DNA of 64,000 nt from Neotamlana nanhaiensis. Lineage in GTDB: Bacteria > Bacteroidota > Bacteroidia > Flavobacteriales > Flavobacteriaceae. The position numbers and the translations under genes were made by a program. The notes below the pieces were generated by a model. That model did no database searches and was not told the DNA's origin. It saw only the letters and a list, made by a program, of their open reading frames with translations. The stretch is taken from positions 124,001 through 188,000 of the forward strand of contig NZ_JTDV01000008.1 in NCBI RefSeq assembly GCF_000943555.1, in the 5' to 3' direction. Below, in pieces: positions 54,129-61,306 of the stretch; position 1 is the stretch's first letter, and every line of letters begins with the position of its first letter.

Positions 54129-54968
54129 TTAGTTGTTTATAAAGTTAATTATAGCATCATCAATACTGTCATCTTTCAACCCGTGACCAAAACCTTCGGT
54201 GGTTTTTAAAGTTGAATTTTTATAGTTTCGTGCAATAAGTTCGGCTTCATCGTAGCCAATAACTTTATCTTCTTTATCATGAATAATTAAACCTTCAGTT
54301 TCTATCTTTTTAGAAAAATTGGCCGATGAAAAATAGGCGGTTTCATTGTCGAAACGTTCTTCAACAATCTTATTTAACCCTTTTTCAATCTTACTGTTAT
54401 ACTTCAGCATCTTTACATAACTTTTAAAGATTTTTGTAAATTCTGAAGGCGCTCCAAGAAGCACTAATTTTTCTAAAGATTTTAATTGATGATTATGCTG
54501 AAAAAATACGGAAGCCATACCACCAACCGAATGCCCAATGATGATGTGAGGCTGATAATGATTAGCCACAACATTTATAAACTCGGAATATAAAATGGCG
54601 TTTAATTGCGTGCCTCCCGATTTTCCGTGAGCAGGACCATCGAGCGCCACAATATTGTAGTCGAATTTTTGAAGTTTGTTAATTAATACTTTCCAACGGT
54701 AACTGTTGCTTTCCCAACCATGAGCAAGTAAAATAGTTTTACCGTTTCCTGGCCAATGATAAGTTTGTATGCTTGTGCCGTTGAGGTCAAGCTGAATTTG
54801 CTTTGCGGTATTTAAAAACTCGTTTTGCTTTTCAAGAATTTTACCTTTACGCGGCGTCATAAAAATATCTAAAGCTTTTAAAGTCGCGTATTTAGGCGCA
54901 ATAAAGCTGATAGTATTTAGCGAGGTGCCAATAATTTTAGGTAAGTTTCTTTTAATAATCTTTTTCAT
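54129..54968 (-). CDS. Alpha/beta hydrolase
   Basis: The 279-residue protein has the serine hydrolase fold: the oxyanion segment LLAHGWESNSYRW near residue 77, the nucleophile elbow IIGHSVGGMAS near 145, an acid in HDKEDKVIG near 229, and the catalytic His in EGFGHGLKDD near 259. The substrate cannot be deduced; the family includes esterases and lipases. It is in a tight minus-strand cluster with a cupin gene (3-base gap) and rluF. Confidence 0.85.
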   Translation of the reverse strand: MKKIIKRNLPKIIGTSLNTISFIAPKYATLKALDIFMTPRKGKILEKQNEFLNTAKQIQLDLNGTSIQTYHWPGNGKTILLAHGWESNSYRWKVLINKLQKFDYNIVALDGPAHGKSGGTQLNAILYSEFINVVANHYQPHIIIGHSVGGMASVFFQHNHQLKSLEKLVLLGAPSEFTKIFKSYVKMLKYNSKIEKGLNKIVEERFDNETAYFSSANFSKKIETEGLIIHDKEDKVIGYDEAELIARNYKNSTLKTTEGFGHGLKDDSIDDAIINFINN

Positions 54969-54971
54969 GTT

Positions 54972-55340
54972 CTAATCTTCTCTATGAACCAAATCCATTG
55001 AAAAGGCGGGTAAACAAATGGCTAAATATTCGCAAGCCTCCGTAAAAGGATTGGAATATTGTACTCGTGTGTTTTTCTCGATTTTAATAGATTGTCCTGC
55101 TTGCAAAGTTACAACCTCGTCTTCAATTATAAATTGTTTTTTGCCTTTTATAATAAAAGTGTACTCGTCGAATTCTGGTGTTTGGAACGGTTCGCTCCAA
55201 CCAGGAGGCGCAATCATGTGAGCTATACTTATTTGCGAATCGCCATTGGTGGCATTACCAAAATGTTCTTTTATGGTTTTGCCGTCGGTAGTTGGCACAA
55301 AAAACGGATTATCCTGAATAGTATATTTTTTTGGTTTCAT
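54972..55340 (-). CDS. Cupin domain protein
   Basis: The 122-residue protein is a single small beta-barrel. The first cupin motif is incomplete (PGWSEPFQTPEFDEYTFIIKG; one metal-ligand His of the classic GxHxH is replaced). The second is LQAGQSIKIEKNTRVQYSNP, where a His is also missing. A metal-free or altered binding site is therefore likely. Function is unknown. It sits between the hydrolase and YitT genes with gaps of only a few bases. Confidence 0.8.
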   Translation of the reverse strand: MKPKKYTIQDNPFFVPTTDGKTIKEHFGNATNGDSQISIAHMIAPPGWSEPFQTPEFDEYTFIIKGKKQFIIEDEVVTLQAGQSIKIEKNTRVQYSNPFTEACEYLAICLPAFSMDLVHRED

Positions 55341-55344
55341 AACT

Positions 55345-56325
55345 TTAATGGTCTTTCATGGGTTTGCGCTTTATCATACCACCTTTTAAATCTTTTACAA
55401 CACCCATAATTACAAAAGCTTGCTTGTCGATTTTGTCAATCTCGGTTTCTAATTTCGCGAGTTCTAAACGGGTAACTACCGTGTAGATAATATCTTTGTC
55501 GTAACTTTTTCCGTTAGTTCCAAATCCGCCTTTGCCCGCATAAATTGTACAAGCGCGACGTAGTTTTTCGGTAATCATGTGTTGTAGCGCTTCATGTTTG
55601 GTGGAAATGATGGTAACGCCAACATATTCTTCAACGCCATCAACTACAAAATCTACAGTTTTGGCTGCCGAGAGATAGGTTAAAATCGCGTACAAAGCAA
55701 TTTCAATAGATAGCGTGTAAGCGCCTACCGAGAAAATCAAAATATTAATGAGTAGTAATACATCACCAATGGTTAACGAGAATTTTCGGCTTAAAAAAAT
55801 AGCTAACACTTCGGTGCCGTCGATAACGCTGCCACCTCGCATGGACATGCCAATACCTAAGCCCAAGAAAAATCCGCCAAAAACCGAAATTAAAAGTTTA
55901 TCGTGGGTAATTATAGGATACTCTACAAAGTGAACCACAATAGCTAATAGCGCGATGGCCGAAATACTTTTTAAAGCAAATTTTACGCCTATGGTGCGCG
56001 ATGCTAAAATGATAAAAGGCAAGTTTACCAAAACCAGTAAAATACCTAAATGAAGATTGGTAATGTTGGTTAAAAGTAGCGAAATACCAGTGGCACCGCC
56101 GTCAATAAAATTGTTCGGTAATAAAAAACCTTTTAAGCCAAAACCTGCTGAAAACACGCCAAGAGCGATAAAAAAATATTCTTTTATGGCATGCGTAAAT
56201 TCTACCTGAAGGTTTCTTACCAAAGGCACTAATTCTTTCTTGCTAATGCCTTTTTTGCTTTTTTGTTTAGCTGAAAGACGTTTGCGAGCAATATCGACCA
56301 GTATCTTTGATAAGAAAGGATTCAT
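55345..56325 (-). CDS. YitT family membrane protein
   Basis: The 326-residue protein has an N-terminal basic segment, five or six membrane helices (about 50-225) of the DUF161 type, with GFGLKGFLLPNNFIDGGATGISLLL as landmark near residue 60, and a C-terminal DUF2179 domain (about 230-315, YVGVTIISTKH...KDIIYTVVTR) that may sense small molecules. YitT proteins are inner-membrane proteins of unknown transport role. The start region is longer than in many homologs. Confidence 0.88.
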   Translation of the reverse strand: MNPFLSKILVDIARKRLSAKQKSKKGISKKELVPLVRNLQVEFTHAIKEYFFIALGVFSAGFGLKGFLLPNNFIDGGATGISLLLTNITNLHLGILLVLVNLPFIILASRTIGVKFALKSISAIALLAIVVHFVEYPIITHDKLLISVFGGFFLGLGIGMSMRGGSVIDGTEVLAIFLSRKFSLTIGDVLLLINILIFSVGAYTLSIEIALYAILTYLSAAKTVDFVVDGVEEYVGVTIISTKHEALQHMITEKLRRACTIYAGKGGFGTNGKSYDKDIIYTVVTRLELAKLETEIDKIDKQAFVIMGVVKDLKGGMIKRKPMKDH

Positions 56326-56340
56326 ATAGATTTATAAAGA

Positions 56341-56892
56341 TTACCAGTTGATGAAAAAGTATTTAATTTTTGCGTTATCTGGAATGTGTGTTTCTTCAAT
56401 TTGAAGTTTCATATCGAATCTTAAATTCGCAGGAAGTTCTTCTTTACTAATTGCAAAACTGGCATTTAATTCGTTTACGGTAACTAAAACAGAATTAATC
56501 AAATTACTGATTTTAGATATTTTGTATGCCGAAGAGATATCTTTAAACGTGCTTAAGGTTGAAATGTCTTTATCGGTTTTAAAGCGCTCATCTACTATTT
56601 GAACACTTTTTATTACCGATGTAGAATCAAGAATACGCTCCGGTGTTAATACAAGAAGTTTGTTGCCTCCTTTTTCAAAAATTTCTATGGTATTGATGTC
56701 TCCCGAAAATTCTTCGCCACTTTCAAAATTAGCAATAGAATCGTTAGCAAAAATGGATTTTAAGTCTTTTACCTGAGTGGAATCGGTTAGTAAACCAATG
56801 TTTTGTTTTTCAACTTTAAAAGGATCTTGCTCGTTTTTACAACTTGTAAAAATTAGGGATAGGGCAATGGTGCCGAAAAGTAAATTTCGCAT
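56341..56892 (-). CDS. Hypothetical lipoprotein
   Basis: The N-terminus is a lipoprotein signal with the lipid Cys18 in LIFTSCKNE. The remaining 165 residues look like alternating strands and short helices with no recognised domain. Features are a Gly/Glu-rich FESGEEFSGDINTIEIF and a C-terminal ADNAKIKYFFINW-like end. It lies 15 bases upstream of the YitT gene and 43 bases downstream of the HerA-like gene on the same strand. An envelope location is inferred; function is unknown. Confidence 0.65.
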   Translation of the reverse strand: MRNLLFGTIALSLIFTSCKNEQDPFKVEKQNIGLLTDSTQVKDLKSIFANDSIANFESGEEFSGDINTIEIFEKGGNKLLVLTPERILDSTSVIKSVQIVDERFKTDKDISTLSTFKDISSAYKISKISNLINSVLVTVNELNASFAISKEELPANLRFDMKLQIEETHIPDNAKIKYFFINW

Positions 56893-56935
56893 TAAAATAA
56901 GGGTGTTAATTATTATAGTTTTGGTGCCTTGTGGC

Positions 56936-58480
56936 TTATTTTTTCATCACTTTGGTTAAAATACCAAATACGCTACGTATAAAAGTGGCGCTGGTAAGTA
57001 CTTTAACAACAGGATTCATTCTGGTGCTGCTTCTACGTCTTGTTGTTGTAGTTTTCTTTTTAGCTTCAGCTTTTTTTAGGGCTTCTTGTTCTTTCTTAGC
57101 TTTCTCTTTTGCTTCTTCGGCTTCGGCAGCTTCAATTTTTTTGTTTAGCATTTCGTAAGCACTCTCACGATCTACCGTTTCGTTGTATTTTTTAACGAGT
57201 TTAGAACCTCCTAAAAGGTTATTTAATTCGCTATCGGTTAAAACATCCATGCGACTCATTGGTGCACGCATCATGGTGGCAGCGAGCGGCGTTGGTCGGC
57301 CTTTTTCATCTAAAGCAGAAACTAGAGCTTCACCAGTTCCAAGCGAAGTGAGTACTTCGGCTGTATCGTAATAATCGCTATCGGGATAGTTTTGAGCCGT
57401 TAGTTTGATGGCTTTTCTATCTTTTGCTGTAAATGCACGTAAGGCATGCTGAATTTTTAATCCTAATTGCCCTAAAACTTCTTCGGGAACATCGGTTGGG
57501 TTTTGCGTTACAAAATATAAACCAACGCCTTTACTACGAATGAGTTTTACAATACTTTCAATTTGATTTAATAGGGCTTTTGAAGCTTCTTTAAAAATTA
57601 AATGCGCTTCATCAATAAATAAAACCAATTCTGGTCTGCCACTATCGCCTTGTTCTGGGAATGTAGAATATATTTCGGCCAATAAACTCAACATAAACGT
57701 TGAGAATAGTTTCGGGCGATCTTGAATATCGGTTAATCTTAAAATATTAATGTAGCCGCGACCTTCGTCGTTTACACGTAATAAATCTTCAACATCGAAA
57801 GAAGTTTCACCAAAAAATAAATCGGCGCCTTGTTGTTCGAGTTCTACAATTTTTCTTAGGATAGCACCCGTTGAAGCGGTAGAAATGCGTCCGTAAGCTT
57901 CAGTAAATTCGGCTTTACCTTCTTGAGTGGCGTATTGTAGAATCTTTTTAAAATCTTTTAAATCTAAAAGCGGCAATTTGTTATCGTCGCAATACTGAAA
58001 AATAACCGATACAATACCCGATTGTGTTTCGGTTAAATCTAAAATTCTAGACAATAATACAGGTCCGAATTCACTAATGGTGGCACGTAAACGCACGCCA
58101 TCTTGTTCCGATAAGGTTAAAATCTCAACAGGAAACGCTTTGGCTTCAAAAGGCAAACCAATTTTTTCCATGCGCTCATCAATCTTAACATGTCCTGGGC
58201 TTGGTTGTGCTAATCCGCTTAAATCACCTTTAATATCCATGAGTAAAACAGGAACGCCTTTATCACTTAAATTTTCGGCTAATACTTGAAGCGATTTCGT
58301 TTTTCCGGTACCAGTAGCACCCGCAATTAAACCATGACGATTCATTGTTTTTAGCGGAATTTTTACGTGGGCGTCGGTTATGGTTTCGCCATCAAGCATT
58401 GCAGAACCAACGGGAATAAACTCACCTTTTGTAGTGTTGCCTTCTACGATGTAATTAAAAAAAGTGTCCTTGTTGCTCAT
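56936..58480 (-). CDS. HerA-like ATPase (DUF853, YjgR type)
   Basis: The 514-residue P-loop ATPase has Walker A GATGTGKTKSL at residues 53-63, DIKGDLSGLAQPS near 79, the Walker B LVLFIDEAHLIFKEA near 285 and FVTQNPTDVPEEVLGQLG near 325. A coiled-coil, Lys/Glu/Ala-rich C-terminus (about 440-485) precedes a short hydrophobic tail. It belongs to the FtsK-HerA class of ring ATPases. YjgR-type members are common but of unknown role. There is no NurA nuclease next to it, so it is not a canonical HerA-NurA pair. Confidence 0.88.
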   Translation of the reverse strand: MSNKDTFFNYIVEGNTTKGEFIPVGSAMLDGETITDAHVKIPLKTMNRHGLIAGATGTGKTKSLQVLAENLSDKGVPVLLMDIKGDLSGLAQPSPGHVKIDERMEKIGLPFEAKAFPVEILTLSEQDGVRLRATISEFGPVLLSRILDLTETQSGIVSVIFQYCDDNKLPLLDLKDFKKILQYATQEGKAEFTEAYGRISTASTGAILRKIVELEQQGADLFFGETSFDVEDLLRVNDEGRGYINILRLTDIQDRPKLFSTFMLSLLAEIYSTFPEQGDSGRPELVLFIDEAHLIFKEASKALLNQIESIVKLIRSKGVGLYFVTQNPTDVPEEVLGQLGLKIQHALRAFTAKDRKAIKLTAQNYPDSDYYDTAEVLTSLGTGEALVSALDEKGRPTPLAATMMRAPMSRMDVLTDSELNNLLGGSKLVKKYNETVDRESAYEMLNKKIEAAEAEEAKEKAKKEQEALKKAEAKKKTTTTRRRSSTRMNPVVKVLTSATFIRSVFGILTKVMKK

Positions 58481-58628
58481 CTTCTAAAATTTGTATAAAA
58501 ATACACGAAAAAAGAAGAAGAAAAAAAATGGTATAGGTTAAAGTCGCTATTAATTTTTAACAACTAATGTTTTTAATTTGCCTTTAAATTGAATGTGAAA
58601 ACCTTAAGTTTTGCGTAAAACTTATGTG

Positions 58629-58636
58629 TATATTTG
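58629..58636 (+). promoter_or_regulatory. -7 promoter box defining a leaderless queE transcript
   Basis: TATATTTG is an exact TAnnTTTG match ending 6 bases before the ATG at 58643. TTTTG at 58609-58613 may be the -33 element. Transcription would begin at or next to the start codon, which rules out the upstream TTG at 58634 as a translation start. Confidence 0.65.
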
Positions 58637-58642
58637 CAACCT

Positions 58643-59272
58643 ATGAAAAATGACGTGAAAGAATTGGTAAACAAGGGTGAAATGTTGCCTTTAATGGAAG
58701 AATTTTACACCATACAAGGTGAAGGTTTTTACAAAGGTACTGCCGCCTATTTTATTCGTATTGGTGGATGTGATGTAGGGTGTCATTGGTGCGATGTAAA
58801 AGAAAGTTGGAATGCCAATTTGCATCCGCCAACAGAAATTGTTAAAATAGTTGAAAACGCAAAAAAATATAGCGACACTATTGTAATTACTGGAGGCGAA
58901 CCTTTAATGTGGGATATGGAACCTTTAACGAGTCAGCTTAAATCTGAAGGTTTAAAAACACACATTGAAACTTCTGGTGCTTATAAATTAACAGGTGTTT
59001 GGGATTGGATTTGTTTATCGCCAAAAAAAATGAAGTTACCAACCGAAGAAGTTTCGGCTAAAGCCAACGAATTAAAAGTCATTGTTTACAATAAAGATGA
59101 TTTTCGCTTCGCGGAAGAACAAGCAGCCAAAGTAAATAGCGATTGCATTTTGTATTTACAACCAGAATGGAGCAAGCGCGATAAAGTTGTGCCGTTAATT
59201 GTAGATTACGTTATGGCAAACCCAAAATGGAAGGTGTCGCTGCAAACACATAAATATTTAAATATTCCTTAA
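58643..59272 (+). CDS. queE: 7-carboxy-7-deazaguanine synthase
   Basis: QueE is a radical SAM enzyme that makes 7-carboxy-7-deazaguanine on the route to queuosine, the pathway that also uses QueA at 34.2 kb. The protein (209 residues from this ATG) has the short N-terminal EEFYTIQGEGFYKG typical of the family. The cluster Cys are Cys43, Cys47 and Cys50 (GCDVGCHWCD), followed by ITGGEPLMW near 90. I chose the ATG at 58643 over an in-frame TTG nine bases earlier, because the TTG lies within the -7 box. Confidence 0.94.
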   Translation: MKNDVKELVNKGEMLPLMEEFYTIQGEGFYKGTAAYFIRIGGCDVGCHWCDVKESWNANLHPPTEIVKIVENAKKYSDTIVITGGEPLMWDMEPLTSQLKSEGLKTHIETSGAYKLTGVWDWICLSPKKMKLPTEEVSAKANELKVIVYNKDDFRFAEEQAAKVNSDCILYLQPEWSKRDKVVPLIVDYVMANPKWKVSLQTHKYLNIP

Positions 59273-59280
59273 AAAAATAA

Positions 59281-59313
59281 AGACCTGTCAGGTTTTAAAA
59301 ACCTAACAGGTCT
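59281..59313. terminator. Long hairpin between queE and the DUF2911 gene (terminator / repeat)
   Basis: AGACCTGTCAGGTTTT and AAAACCTAACAGGTCT form a 16-bp stem with one mismatch. It begins 8 bases after queE and lies between two convergent genes, so it can end both. The CCTGACAGGTC type of stem looks like another repeated palindrome of flavobacterial genomes. Confidence 0.75.
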
Positions 59314-59358
59314 GTGAAATAAAATTGTCAATAGGTTAATACCTAATTTCTTGAGTTT

Positions 59359-59883
59359 TTATTTAACCGGAACAGCAACTCTTGTGGTATCCCAAGCTAA
59401 ATACATCTTGCCACCATCAAACGCAATAGAAAAAGCTTCCACAGCATCGCCAGTAGTAACAGGTGCTTTTACGCGTAAAACGTCTTTGCTTTCGCTGTAA
59501 TTGTATGAGCCCCAAACATCGGTATCGTTACTTAAAATTATAGTCCATTCGCTTTCTCCAGGAATGGTGTATAACGCATATGTTCCTGCTTTTACGGCTT
59601 TACCTCCAAAGGTGACATCTTTGTAAAATTTAATTTCGGCAGCTTCGTTAGCGCCTGTACGCCATACTTTTCCGTTAGGAGCTAATTTGTCTAAACTTCG
59701 ACCTTTTAATTGCGGACGACTGTAAATTACTTTGGCAGTTGGTGTTTCGTTGCGACTTGCACGTAAATATGAAATATCTAACGGACTAGCATCTAATTTT
59801 GCAAATTTCTGTGCTTGCATGTTAAGTGACATAAATAAAGCTAAAGCACATGTAATTGTGGTTATTACAGCTGATTTTTTCAT
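59359..59883 (-). CDS. DUF2911 secreted protein
   Basis: A signal peptide (cleavage after MQAQ) precedes the DUF2911 domain that fills the rest of the 174 residues. Recognisable segments are VIYSRPQLKGRS near residue 53, KVWRTGANEAAEIKF near 73, and KAGTYALYTIPGESEWTIIL near 98. The protein is expected in the periplasm. Function of the family is unknown; it is frequent in Bacteroidetes. It appears to be transcribed alone. Confidence 0.87.
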   Translation of the reverse strand: MKKSAVITTITCALALFMSLNMQAQKFAKLDASPLDISYLRASRNETPTAKVIYSRPQLKGRSLDKLAPNGKVWRTGANEAAEIKFYKDVTFGGKAVKAGTYALYTIPGESEWTIILSNDTDVWGSYNYSESKDVLRVKAPVTTGDAVEAFSIAFDGGKMYLAWDTTRVAVPVK

Positions 59884-60000
59884 AAGTTTTGATTTTTTAA
59901 GTTGTTATAGAAAGCTAAAGGTAGTTTTTATAGTCTTAAAGTTTTTATAAAAGTTGTGGTTGCGTGTTAAAGTTTAAATTGCACACTTGTAAAAATTTGC

Positions 60001-60459
60001 TTAATTTTTAGGTTTATGAGGCGGTACGCGTTTCCATGTTTCGTGGTTCCATTGCTCACCATCAAAGCTAAAGGTAAGGTTTAGTGTGTTCGCGTTAGGT
60101 AAGTGGTATTTAATAAATGAATCTTTACCACTGTAATAGGGATTTAAGTAAAGCTCTGCGATGTGTTCTGTTAAGGTGCTGTCTGAAGTGATTTTGTATG
60201 TGCCATATTGACCAATTGAAGTACCTTTTATTGAGTTTACGAACGTGTAATAAGTGCCGTCTGGATTTACAACTTTATAGTTTCCTGTAAAATAGTCTTT
60301 AACTTCGCCGCTAGCGCTTTTTACAGTTACAAACTGTTGCCATATTCCAACTATAGATTTTGAGGTTGGAATATGAATTTGTTCTCCTTGAGCTAAACTT
60401 AGTAAGCTGCTTAAGCATATGCTTGCCGTAAATAAATATTGAAGTGGTTTAATAATCAT
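60001..60459 (-). CDS. DUF4488-like secreted protein
   Basis: The signal peptide (LLSLAQ) is followed by a small lipocalin-like domain with the pattern IVGIWQQFVTV...GNYKVVNPDGTYYTFV...YGTYKITSDSTLTEH...LNLTFSFDG.WNHETWKRV. This is typical of DUF4488 and similar Bacteroidetes proteins with a GxW start and a TWKRV end. The role is unknown. A same-strand secreted gene lies 40 bases upstream. Confidence 0.7.
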   Translation of the reverse strand: MIIKPLQYLFTASICLSSLLSLAQGEQIHIPTSKSIVGIWQQFVTVKSASGEVKDYFTGNYKVVNPDGTYYTFVNSIKGTSIGQYGTYKITSDSTLTEHIAELYLNPYYSGKDSFIKYHLPNANTLNLTFSFDGEQWNHETWKRVPPHKPKN

Positions 60460-60498
60460 GTCTTGTGGGTTTAGTTGGAGTAGGACAACCTAGTTCTA

Positions 60499-61077
60499 TT
60501 AATTTTTTTTAATCTTACGTTCAAATCTTCTTTTTGTTCTTCCAAATGCTGTCGATTCCCATTCAGAATCAAAGCCTTTCCAAAAGACACGTATTTTTAC
60601 CATTCCATCTTGATAAATTAAAAAAGTCATATCATCGTATTGAAAAAACATATTGTTGTTATCTGAATCTTGTGAAAGGTATTTAGATTCATTATTAATA
60701 TAGTTATCTATTCTTCTTAGGATTTCTAAGGCATTTTCTTCAGGCAGGTTTTTAAACGCGTATGCTTGGTAAACAACACCATTGTCATTCCAGTAATCAC
60801 CATAAAAACCGAGAACAAGACCTGTTATATTTTTTTTCTCATAATTGTAGACCAATGAAGTTAATTCTCCAGATGAAGCAGCCGCTAATGGATCTATTTG
60901 AAATTTTGTTAGTTCTGGTTTTACTCCTATTATTTGGGTCATGACGTATTCTTTTGCTTTATAAAGCGCTGTATTTTTACTAAATTCTTTCGCGAAGAAT
61001 ATATCTGAATTTTCAGGAAATTGGGAATATGAAATAGTTGAAATGAACAGAGTCGCAAAAAGTAATTTGATTTTCAT
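60499..61077 (-). CDS. Hypothetical secreted protein
   Basis: A cleavable signal peptide (ISTISYSQ) precedes a mature protein of about 175 residues with no domain I recognise. Landmarks are a YYVMT/YNYEKKNITGLVLGFYGDYW region around 75-95, the acidic asparagine-rich DSDNNN near 142 and a basic end GRTKRRFERKIKKN. It is probably periplasmic. A possible two-gene unit with the DUF4488-like gene downstream is suggested only by distance. Confidence 0.6.
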   Translation of the reverse strand: MKIKLLFATLFISTISYSQFPENSDIFFAKEFSKNTALYKAKEYVMTQIIGVKPELTKFQIDPLAAASSGELTSLVYNYEKKNITGLVLGFYGDYWNDNGVVYQAYAFKNLPEENALEILRRIDNYINNESKYLSQDSDNNNMFFQYDDMTFLIYQDGMVKIRVFWKGFDSEWESTAFGRTKRRFERKIKKN

Positions 61078-61183
61078 AGCCGAGTTTAAATGTGTTTCAA
61101 GTATGTTGTTATGTGAGAAATTTTGATTTTAGAATTATAACTACGTTATAGTTCTCTCGTAAATATAACCATTTCAGAATAAA

Positions 61184-61213
61184 AAAATCCCGACAAAACT
61201 GTCAGGATTTTAA
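61184..61213 (-). terminator. Intrinsic terminator of the gatB-aspS fusion gene
   Basis: On the minus strand, AAAATCCTGACA and TGTCGGGATTTT form a 12-position stem with one internal mismatch or wobble. A run of T follows, about 100 bases after the stop codon of the fusion. Confidence 0.7.
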
Positions 61214-61226
61214 GGGAGATTTTTTT

Positions 61227-61273
61227 GTCATTCCGACGATATGAGGAATCTCATAGCGTAATGAGATTTCTCA
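61227..61273. repeat. Small intergenic repeat (TGTCATTCCGACGATATGAGGAATCTC type)
   Basis: The element starts TGTCATTCCGACG and carries GAGGAATCTCAT and ATGAGATTTCTC, which pair imperfectly. The head TGTCATTCC recalls families A and B and the hairpin at 36501. It lies between the fusion gene terminator and the fusion stop codon. Confidence 0.55.
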
Positions 61274-61306
61274 ACTTTGTTAGAAATAACAAGTATTATT
61301 CTCAAT

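Noticed and set aside
55059-55409. A 116-codon plus-strand frame opposite the cupin and YitT genes.
   Set aside because: It overlaps two conserved coding regions in antisense and has no recognisable protein features.
56936-58480. The HerA-like ATPase as part of a defence system.
   Set aside because: There is no nuclease, Sir2 or NurA partner nearby and the sequence follows the common housekeeping DUF853/YjgR pattern.
58634-58642. TTG at 58634 as the start of queE.
   Set aside because: It lies inside the -7 box TATATTTG, so it would not be on the mRNA; the ATG at 58643 fits the family start.
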